27,256 nucleotides of DNA from NCBI GenBank assembly GCA_043811795.1, contig JBDRMV010000096.1, forward strand, positions 1 to 27,256, written 5' to 3'. Made by a program: the position numbers and the translations under genes. The notes under the pieces are model-generated. The model was not told the DNA's origin, made no database searches, and saw only the letters and a program-made list of their open reading frames with translations. This document shows, piece by piece, positions 21,149 through 27,256 of this stretch (positions are counted from its first letter, which is position 1; each line of letters opens with the position of its first letter). Origin of the DNA: JBDRMV01 sp043811795. Lineage in GTDB: Bacteria > CG03.

Positions 21149-22624
21149 ATGAACGACCCTGAAAGAAATTCAATCCTGGCAATTGTTCTATCTTTTCTCG
21201 TTCTCCTGATATGGTGGTCAAGCATTTCAAAAAGACCGGCGCCTCCGGCAAATAAGCCCGCCGCCGTAAAAGCGGATAACCTCGGAAAAACGGAAGTTGC
21301 GGAAAAAGAAAATGGTGAAATTTCCGATGAAGAGATTGGCGAAGAGGAAACTCTTGAAATAAAGAATGCAAATCTCAGATGCCTGTTCGGACGCGAAAGC
21401 GGACAACTGCATCATCTGTATCTGAAAGAAAATTCGGGCGAGGTTGACCTGATACTCCCCGATTCTCCCCTTCCGTTTGTTCTTAAAGCGAACGGGAACA
21501 TATTGAAAACCCCAACCGTTTCGGAAAAAAACAACTCAGTTCTCGTCTCTTACCCCGGAACCGCCCTGACTTTCTCGCTTAAAGACAACTATCTTATGGT
21601 GAATGCCGCAAACCGAAGAAACACGCCTCTGGAAATATCATGGGCGGGTGGAATCGGCACCGACCCCGGTCTTCTTAAAGAACAGCTGAAAAGAAAACTG
21701 CAGCGGTTCCACATAAATGACGGCAAGGTAAAGAAAATTTCGTCTTTGCTGGAAAAACGCTTATACGGGTGGGTCAGCATTTCAAACAGGTATTTTCTGA
21801 TTGCATTTTTTCCTGACGGAAAAATCCCGATGCTCTGCGACCCCAAAAATCCGGAAAAGTTAATTTCCTTTTCGGCGGGAACGGGTGAACTGAACCTGAA
21901 AATCCTGATTGCCCAGAAGGAATATGCCGCGCTGACGAAACGTGGAGACGGCCTGCAGAAAACCCTGGACCTCGGGCTCTTTTCGTTTCTCAGCATTTTC
22001 TTTATTCATATTCTGAGTTTCTTTGAAAGCATCACCGGAAACTACGGGTGGTCAATATGCATTCTGACCGGTATCATACAGTTTTTTATGTTCCCTCTCA
22101 CAAAGAAAAACTTAAAGTCCGCGGAGGCAATGAAAAGAATACAGCCCTATGTGAAAAAATTACAGCAGCAGTATAAAGACGACCCTAAAAGAATGCAGTC
22201 GGAACTTATGAACCTCTACAAGATCCAGAAAGTAAATCCCCTCGGGGGCTGTCTTCCGATGCTTTTGCAGATTCCGATTTTCTGGTCTCTTTTCACCATG
22301 CTTCAGGAGCTGGTGGAACTCAGAGGGGCTCCGTGGATTCTGTGGCTGACCGACCTTTCAAAACCGGACGCATTGTTCGGACATTTCCCTTCATTCGTAC
22401 CGCTGCTCGGGGGCTGGCCGATAGGGCCCCTGCCCCTTCTTATGGGTTTGACGATGTTCCTTCAGCAGCGTCTCACCATTACCGACCCCCAGCAGAAAGC
22501 GTTTCTCCTGATGCCCATATTTTTTACATTCATTTTCCTGAAATTCCCTTCGGGGCTGGTCCTCTACTGGTTCACCAGCAATTTACTGACTTTCGGACAA
22601 CAACTGATTCTAACCAAAAAATAA
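21149..22624 (+). CDS. yidC: Membrane protein insertase YidC
   Basis: A 491-residue YidC/Oxa1/Alb3 insertase of the long Gram-negative type. An N-terminal membrane anchor (about residues 9-27) leads to an extracytoplasmic domain (about 30-265), preceded by an acidic linker. The conserved insertase core (about 275-490) includes NYGWSICILTGIIQFFMFPLT, a cytoplasmic hairpin KRIQPYVKKLQQQYKDDPKR, the segment VNPLGGCLPMLLQIPIFWSL, and a final FPSGLVLYWFTSNLL. The extracytoplasmic domain is smaller than in E. coli. A strong AAGGAGG precedes the ATG. The stop is followed directly by the mnmE ATG. Confidence 0.95.
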   Translation: MNDPERNSILAIVLSFLVLLIWWSSISKRPAPPANKPAAVKADNLGKTEVAEKENGEISDEEIGEEETLEIKNANLRCLFGRESGQLHHLYLKENSGEVDLILPDSPLPFVLKANGNILKTPTVSEKNNSVLVSYPGTALTFSLKDNYLMVNAANRRNTPLEISWAGGIGTDPGLLKEQLKRKLQRFHINDGKVKKISSLLEKRLYGWVSISNRYFLIAFFPDGKIPMLCDPKNPEKLISFSAGTGELNLKILIAQKEYAALTKRGDGLQKTLDLGLFSFLSIFFIHILSFFESITGNYGWSICILTGIIQFFMFPLTKKNLKSAEAMKRIQPYVKKLQQQYKDDPKRMQSELMNLYKIQKVNPLGGCLPMLLQIPIFWSLFTMLQELVELRGAPWILWLTDLSKPDALFGHFPSFVPLLGGWPIGPLPLLMGLTMFLQQRLTITDPQQKAFLLMPIFFTFIFLKFPSGLVLYWFTSNLLTFGQQLILTKK

Positions 22625-23986
22625 ATGCGCCCCGACACCATCGTTGCGCCAATCACCGCATGGGGTCATTCAAGCGTAGGAATCGTCCGCCTGAGCGGCG
22701 GGACGGCGCTTGAAATACTCGGTAACATTTTTACACCAAAAAACAAGAAAAACCTGAGGAAATGCGCATCGCACACCATCCACTACGGACACATTCACGA
22801 CGGTAAAACGCTTGTTGACGAGGTTCTCGTTTTTCTCATGCGCCGTCCGCGAAGTTATACGCGGGAAGATACGGTGGAAATATCATCCCACGGAGGGCCT
22901 CTGATAATCAGGCAAATTCTGGAACTCTGCCTGAAAAACGGGGCGCGGCTTGCCGAACCGGGGGAATTCACGAAAAGGGCGTTCCTGAACGGGCGGATTG
23001 ACCTTGTGCAGGCGGAAGCGGTAGCCGATTTAATCAGCGCAAAAAGCGAACAGGCAATAAAAGCCTCTGCAAAACAGCTGGAAGGCGGTCTCTCGGACGA
23101 GGTTGCAAAAATAAGAAGCAAAATTCTCGTCGCAGCGGCGGCGCTGAACGCCTCGCTCGATTTTCCCGAAGACGACATTAAGTGGAACACTGCAAAAACA
23201 AAAAAATCGCTTTCGGACTCCTGCATCGGAACAAAAAAAATCCTTGCCGGTTTTGAAACCGGACGCAAACTCCGGGAAGGCGTAAAAATCGTTATCGTGG
23301 GAAAAACAAACGTCGGAAAATCGTCCCTTATAAATGCTCTTTCTCAAACGGAGCGGGCAATCGTTACGCCGGTGCCGGGAACCACAAGGGACGTCTTACG
23401 GGAACCCCTCTTACTGAAGGGCATACCCGCCGAACTCTACGACACGGCGGGCTTGAGAAAAAACGCGCGGGGAATAATTGAAAAAATGGGGATGCAGAAA
23501 ACCAGGGATGCAATAGGAGAGGCGAACGCAATAATTTTTCTTTTCGATGCATCCCGAAAACTTGACGAAAAGGACTTCAATATAATGAAACTGCTGAAGG
23601 AACTTGCAAAAAACACCTTAATGGTAGGAAACAAAACGGACCTCGGCAAAATCCCTCCCTCAAAAAGATTCGGAATTTTCAGAACTTATATTTCCTGCCT
23701 GAATGGAAAAGGCATCGCATCGCTCAAAGACCGGCTTGCCGGGTTTTTTACGAAAGGAATGATACTTCCGAAAGACGCGGTGATTCTAACGAACGTAAGA
23801 CATGCAAAGATTTTCCGGGCCGTCCTGAATAACGTTTCGGAAGCAATTCCGAAAATTGAGGAAAACCCGTCCGTCTGCGCCGTGCTGCTTGAGGATTCTC
23901 TTGCGGAACTCGATAAACTGACTGGCAGAACCTTCCGGGAAGATATGCTGAATGAAATTTTTTCAACATTCTGCATCGGTAAATAA
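22625..23986 (+). CDS. mnmE: tRNA modification GTPase MnmE
   Basis: A 453-residue GTPase that acts with MnmG to place (carboxy)methylaminomethyl groups on U34 of tRNAs. The N-terminal domain begins DTIVAPITAWGHSSVGIVRLSG and includes GEFTKRAFLNGRIDL. The G domain shows GKTNVGKSS (226-234), PGTTRD, DTAG (273-276) and NKTD (336-339). The protein ends FCIGK, the conserved cysteine motif. All hallmarks are present and length is normal. The ATG follows the yidC stop with no gap. The jag gene found here in some bacteria is absent. Confidence 0.96.
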   Translation: MRPDTIVAPITAWGHSSVGIVRLSGGTALEILGNIFTPKNKKNLRKCASHTIHYGHIHDGKTLVDEVLVFLMRRPRSYTREDTVEISSHGGPLIIRQILELCLKNGARLAEPGEFTKRAFLNGRIDLVQAEAVADLISAKSEQAIKASAKQLEGGLSDEVAKIRSKILVAAAALNASLDFPEDDIKWNTAKTKKSLSDSCIGTKKILAGFETGRKLREGVKIVIVGKTNVGKSSLINALSQTERAIVTPVPGTTRDVLREPLLLKGIPAELYDTAGLRKNARGIIEKMGMQKTRDAIGEANAIIFLFDASRKLDEKDFNIMKLLKELAKNTLMVGNKTDLGKIPPSKRFGIFRTYISCLNGKGIASLKDRLAGFFTKGMILPKDAVILTNVRHAKIFRAVLNNVSEAIPKIEENPSVCAVLLEDSLAELDKLTGRTFREDMLNEIFSTFCIGK

Positions 23987-24875
23987 CCCGCCAAAATCCG
24001 CCGCAGGCAGACTCAGGCGGGTCATTTTCATTCTGTTATTCTTTTCTCTCTCGCTGCAGGCAAAAACAATAATGCTGGCTTATCAGCCTGAAATTAACAA
24101 AATCTACAATTATACGGCGGAACTTGAAATCCGGCAGGAACTTGAAAAGTTAAACTCAAAAAAGCCCAGCCCGGCAGTGCCGGTATCAAACGATTTTTAC
24201 GCCTCGGTTGCTTTTGACCTTGAAATATCAACCAGAAACTCCCACTATGTTGAAAAATACACGTTAAAATCAGCGACGATAACGATGGATACGGGCGGAA
24301 TACTTGTGCCCGTAAGGGTACTCGGCGACTTGAGTTCGGAGACCGCAAAACTGGTCGGCAAAGAGTGGGAAGTTCCCGTCTCCTCTACCGGAGCGATTAT
24401 TGGAATGGGATCGGAACTCAGCTACCCTTATACCCTTATACCCTCGCGGGCACAAACGGGAACAAGCGGGTACAGGCAGTTTTTACCGCACATGAGCGAA
24501 AGAACTATGCAAACCGGGGAAGAGTTCACGACAAAATCAAATGTCCGTTATCCGCTCCTTGACATGATACTGAATGTAAACACCAGCATAAAATACACCC
24601 TTAAAAATATTTTGAAAAACGGGCTTTGCAGCTTTCTATTCAGCGCAGAGGTAACATCTGCCTCGCATTACCCGAAATGGAAACAAATTATGCCCGAGAG
24701 CGAAATTTCGGGGCTCGGAACCGGAACGTTCTTATACAACGCGGAAAAATGTCTGGTTGAAAGTTTCGCCGCGGATTTTTCTTTCAAATCGGACGTTTTT
24801 TCCCGCAGCCCGTCTTCCGGAGAACAAAAGTTGAAAATCAAACAAACTCTGAAAGTCAGCGTATTAAGAAGATAA
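23952..24875 (+). CDS. Uncharacterised exported protein
   Basis: A 307-residue protein I cannot place in a family. After an unusually long hydrophilic N-terminus (about 20 residues), a basic cluster RLRR leads into a hydrophobic stretch (VIFILLFFSLSLQAK) typical of a signal peptide. The remainder, rich in beta-strand-like alternation, has conserved-looking segments such as VPVRVLGDLSSETAKLVGKEW and KYTLKNILKNGLCSFLFSAEV, and no transmembrane segments, so a periplasmic or outer-membrane-facing protein is likely. The gene overlaps mnmE by 35 bases; no internal start precedes the signal peptide, which supports this start. It converges on glmM, and the two genes overlap by 12 bases at their ends. 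Confidence 0.75.
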   Translation: MKFFQHSASVNNPPKSAAGRLRRVIFILLFFSLSLQAKTIMLAYQPEINKIYNYTAELEIRQELEKLNSKKPSPAVPVSNDFYASVAFDLEISTRNSHYVEKYTLKSATITMDTGGILVPVRVLGDLSSETAKLVGKEWEVPVSSTGAIIGMGSELSYPYTLIPSRAQTGTSGYRQFLPHMSERTMQTGEEFTTKSNVRYPLLDMILNVNTSIKYTLKNILKNGLCSFLFSAEVTSASHYPKWKQIMPESEISGLGTGTFLYNAEKCLVESFAADFSFKSDVFSRSPSSGEQKLKIKQTLKVSVLRR

Positions 24876-26216
24876 TTTCTTCTGAAATATCTTTTTTAAG
24901 TCAAGAGCAATGTTATTTGTTTCTTTATGCGTGGGGCCTTCAACCATAATCCGCAAAAGCGGCTGCGTGCCCGAAAACCTTATAAGCGTTCTTCCCCTTC
25001 CCTGAAGGAGTTTGTCCGCGCGGGCCTGCGCTTCCCTGAGTTCCGGGATTTTCCTGAAATCAACCCTCTTCGCCACTTTGAGATTCAGAAGAACCTGCGG
25101 ATATCTTTTCATCGTTTTCCTTAAAACGGAAAGTTTCTTTTTCTTTTTTCTCATTACGGTCAAGAGCTGCAGAGCCGTCATTATTCCGTCGCCTGTCGTG
25201 TGGTGGTCCAGAAAGATTATGTGCCCCGAGTCCTCGCCGCCCAGAACCGCGCCTCGCCGCTGCATTTCTTCAAGGACAAACCTGTCGCCTACCGGAGTCA
25301 TATAAGACCTTATGCCTTTTTTTTCAAAGAATTTGAGCAGACCGAAGTTGGTCATAACGGTTCCGACCACAAAGTTATTTTTAAGCAGATTATTCTCCTT
25401 CAGGAATTCCGCAATTATGGCTATGATTTCATCCCCCGTAACGACAGACCCCGTTTCGTCCACCGCAATACAGCGGTCGCCGTCGCCGTCAAAAGCAAAA
25501 CCTACATCCGCTTTTTCCTTCGCAATCACCGCGGCCGCATTTTCGGGATAGAGCGACCCGCAATTTTTATTTATGTTCTTCCCGTTAGGCGAAATCCCGA
25601 TTGTCTTGACATTCGCCCTCAACTCGTCGAAAATCATGGGAGCGACTTTATACGTGGCCCCGTTTGCGCAGTCAAGGACAATTTTATACCCCTCAAGCGA
25701 AAAGTCCTTCGGGAGGGAACTTTTAAGAAAAACGATGTATCTCCCGAGAGCGTCCTCCACTCTGACATTCTTTCCGATCCTCTCCGCCGGAGGCAGCAGA
25801 TGGTGTATGTTGCCGGAAATGGCAGTTCTTTCGATTTCCTTTTCCGCCGCCTCACTTAATTTTTCCCCTTTTGAACTGAAAACTTTTATGCCGTTGTCCT
25901 CATAAGGGTTGTGCGAAGCGGAGATGACGACGCCGGCATCCGCATTTATATTCTTCGTGATAAAAGCAATCCCGGGAGTGGGCATCGGACCCAGCAGAAG
26001 AACCTCGCCCCCCATCGCCGTAATCCCGGCGGAAAGCGATGTTTCAAGCATATAGCCCGACAGCCGCGTATCTTTCCCTATGATGATTTTGGGCCTGTGC
26101 GATTTCGTTTTCCTCAGAAAATTAGTCAGGGCAATGCCGACTTTCACAACCTGAAAAGGGGTCATCGGACTCCTGTTCGCCACGCCTCTTATGCCGTCCG
26201 TCCCGAATAACCTCAT
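24864..26216 (-). CDS. glmM: Phosphoglucosamine mutase GlmM
   Basis: A 450-residue phosphohexomutase that converts glucosamine-6-phosphate to glucosamine-1-phosphate, the step after GlmS. It starts MRLFGTDGIRGVAN. The active serine is Ser101 in ISASHNPYEDNGIK; the metal site is DGDGDR (243-248); GGEDSGHIIF is the sugar-binding loop. The phosphate-binding loop near the C-terminus reads RFSGTQPLLRIMVEG, with glutamine where most members have glutamate (SGTEP). A good AAAGGAG precedes the ATG, which overlaps the stop of the upstream acetyltransferase gene as ATGA. Confidence 0.95.
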   Translation of the reverse strand: MRLFGTDGIRGVANRSPMTPFQVVKVGIALTNFLRKTKSHRPKIIIGKDTRLSGYMLETSLSAGITAMGGEVLLLGPMPTPGIAFITKNINADAGVVISASHNPYEDNGIKVFSSKGEKLSEAAEKEIERTAISGNIHHLLPPAERIGKNVRVEDALGRYIVFLKSSLPKDFSLEGYKIVLDCANGATYKVAPMIFDELRANVKTIGISPNGKNINKNCGSLYPENAAAVIAKEKADVGFAFDGDGDRCIAVDETGSVVTGDEIIAIIAEFLKENNLLKNNFVVGTVMTNFGLLKFFEKKGIRSYMTPVGDRFVLEEMQRRGAVLGGEDSGHIIFLDHHTTGDGIMTALQLLTVMRKKKKKLSVLRKTMKRYPQVLLNLKVAKRVDFRKIPELREAQARADKLLQGRGRTLIRFSGTQPLLRIMVEGPTHKETNNIALDLKKIFQKKLSS

Positions 26217-26953
26217 TTTCTCTCCTTTATCGCAATGCTCTGGTTCAATTTAATAATTGAGAGGCCGGCGTAAAATCCCCGCGCCGTCGTATTCGGATAG
26301 AGAAGACAGTTCTTCCCGAGGAGCGTTCCCGGCATCGTAACGGAATTGCAGCCGGTTGAAACGCCGTCTCCGAGAATTGCGCCGAACTTTCTCAGCCCCG
26401 TGCTTATTTTATTCCCTTCCGCCAAAACATTTATATTGTCCTCCGTAACCTTGAAATTCGCGAGTTTCGTACCTGCGCCGAGATTTACCTTCCCGATTAT
26501 GCTGTCGCCGAGGTAGGCAAAATGCCCCGCTTTGCTCTCCCCTGTCATTATTGCGCTTTTCATTTCGGTCGTGTGCCCGACGACGCAATTCTTACCGATG
26601 ATAACCGCGCCCCTTATGTAGGCGCCCTGACGGACGACGGAACCGTCTCCTATGATTGACGGGCCGTAAATCAAAGCGCCGGGTTCTATCACAACGGAAC
26701 TTCCGAGCTGGATATTATCGTCCATAAAGAAACTGCCCTCGTGTATGACGGCGCCGTTTTCAAGAATAATCGTTTTTTCTACCATGGTACGGCCGTGCCT
26801 GATTTTACTTACATTCGGTTTTATGTTTTCTTTCAGATATTCTTTTATGCGCGGCAGAACTTCCCACACGTTTACGATGCCTTCAAAAATGCCCCTGTGG
26901 GGAAACCCTGCTAAATCAAAAAAAATCTCCGGCTTAAAATTCAATTTTGACAT
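26213..26953 (-). CDS. GlmU-type left-handed beta-helix acetyltransferase
   Basis: A 246-residue protein with a helical N-terminus (WEVLPRIKEYLKENI) and a hexapeptide-repeat beta-helix (about residues 60-235). The segment SKAGHFAYLGDSIIGKVNLGAGT closely follows the acetyltransferase site of GlmU (SKAGHLTYLGDAEIG), including the catalytic histidine. The uridylyltransferase domain of GlmU is absent. Coupling to glmM supports N-acetylation of glucosamine-1-phosphate, but other sugar acyl- or nucleotidyl-transfer roles remain possible. The start is uncertain: ATG 26953 directly abuts GGAGGG, GTG 26965 lies upstream, and TTG 26944 has the best spacing from GGAGG (ten bases). All three overlap the end of lemA. 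Confidence 0.75.
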   Translation of the reverse strand: MSKLNFKPEIFFDLAGFPHRGIFEGIVNVWEVLPRIKEYLKENIKPNVSKIRHGRTMVEKTIILENGAVIHEGSFFMDDNIQLGSSVVIEPGALIYGPSIIGDGSVVRQGAYIRGAVIIGKNCVVGHTTEMKSAIMTGESKAGHFAYLGDSIIGKVNLGAGTKLANFKVTEDNINVLAEGNKISTGLRKFGAILGDGVSTGCNSVTMPGTLLGKNCLLYPNTTARGFYAGLSIIKLNQSIAIKERK

Positions 26954-27256
26954 CCCTCCTTTCACGCGCGCTTATCCTGAACATCTCCTCGTCCCTGTAA
27001 CCGAGGAACGAGGCAATCAGCGCGTCCGGCAGCTGGTGGATTTTTATATTATAAACGTTTACGGAATCATTGTAAAATTCCCGGCGGTCGGCAATCTGGC
27101 TCTCAAGCATGGTAATCCTGTTCTGAAGATGAATAAAATCCTCGTTCGCTTTGAGTTCCGGATACTTCTCCGAGAGAGCGAAAAGTTTTCCGAGAGCCCC
27201 CGTCAGCATATTCTCCGCCCTGCCCTGCTCTTCGACAGACCCCGCTTTGATGCAGG
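26934..27256 (-). CDS. lemA: LemA family protein, C-terminal part (cut by window edge)
   Basis: The last 107 residues of a LemA protein; the frame continues past the right edge (CIKAGSVEEQGRAENMLTGA at the start of the visible part). Typical sequences are LTGALGKLFALSEKYPELKA, a long helix beginning FIHLQNRI, and a REFYNDSVNVYNIKIHQLPD segment, ending after a short variable tail. LemA proteins have one N-terminal membrane anchor and a coiled helical domain; their role is not well defined. The gene overlaps the start of the acetyltransferase gene, so lemA, the acetyltransferase and glmM appear to form one operon. Confidence 0.88.
   Translation of the reverse strand, partial: CIKAGSVEEQGRAENMLTGALGKLFALSEKYPELKANEDFIHLQNRITMLESQIADRREFYNDSVNVYNIKIHQLPDALIASFLGYRDEEMFRISARERRDVKIEF

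Noticed and set aside
24867..24883. Inverted repeat AGAAGA/TCTTCT at the convergent ends of the unknown gene and glmM
   Set aside because: Short A/T-rich stem lying in the stop codons; too weak to call a terminator.
25200..25859. 219-codon plus-strand frame
   Set aside because: It lies entirely antisense within glmM, whose motifs are intact; no independent start signal.
1..27256. CRISPR array, insertion sequence, prophage or defence system
   Set aside because: No regularly spaced repeats, transposase, integrase or nuclease genes are visible.

Overview
The window reads as chromosomal DNA of a Gram-negative-type bacterium from a lineage I cannot name. The evidence is a meso-diaminopimelate-type MurE (DNPR motif), a division and cell-wall (mra/dcw) operon led by mraZ, a full rpmH-rnpA-yidD-yidC-mnmE block, tRNA genes without an encoded CCA end, and good sigma70-like promoters. 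Overlapping ATGA-type gene junctions are common. I cannot identify the phylum from sequence alone; a poorly sampled candidate phylum is a guess.

Layout. 1-994 (minus): the start of a D-3-phosphoglycerate dehydrogenase gene and an exported helix-hairpin-helix protein with a duplicated domain. 1142-1231: tRNA-Ser(GCU), minus. 1320-2874: a promoter and an AMP-dependent acyl-CoA synthetase. 2905-2998: a near-perfect 15-bp hairpin repeat, the mraZ promoter and two TGGGATA repeats. 3001-11198: mraZ-rsmH-ftsL-ftsI-murE-mraY-murD-ftsW; murF, murG, murC and ftsQAZ are not here. 11266-11336: tRNA-Gly(CCC), followed by a copy of its own 3' end. 11529-12458 (minus): a single-domain response regulator and decayed remnants, including a STAS-like (DUF4325) gene broken by a stop codon. 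12467-17993: a consensus promoter, a 260-base structured leader, a GltB-type FMN glutamate synthase domain protein, two tiny cysteine-rich proteins, GlmS and a GAF-GAF-ANTAR RNA-binding regulator, closed by a terminator. 18011-20380: hisH-hisF, cutA and a VIT-like membrane protein. 20458-24875: rpmH-rnpA-yidD-yidC-mnmE and an unknown exported protein. 24864-27256 (minus): lemA (partial), a GlmU-type left-handed beta-helix acetyltransferase and glmM.

How it fits together. The mra block makes and polymerises peptidoglycan precursors at the septum. GlmS, GlmM and the GlmU-like acyltransferase supply UDP-GlcNAc for that wall. The 12.5-17.9 kb cluster links glutamate and glutamine chemistry (GltB-like, GlmS) to an ANTAR regulator. 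Its leader contains small hairpins with hexaloops of the A1/G4 type that ANTAR proteins bind, so it is the best candidate here for a self-contained nitrogen-responsive RNA switch. Fragments of tRNA-Gly at 11320-11474 and 19517-19539 suggest that this part of the chromosome has been rearranged around tRNA-Gly sequences.
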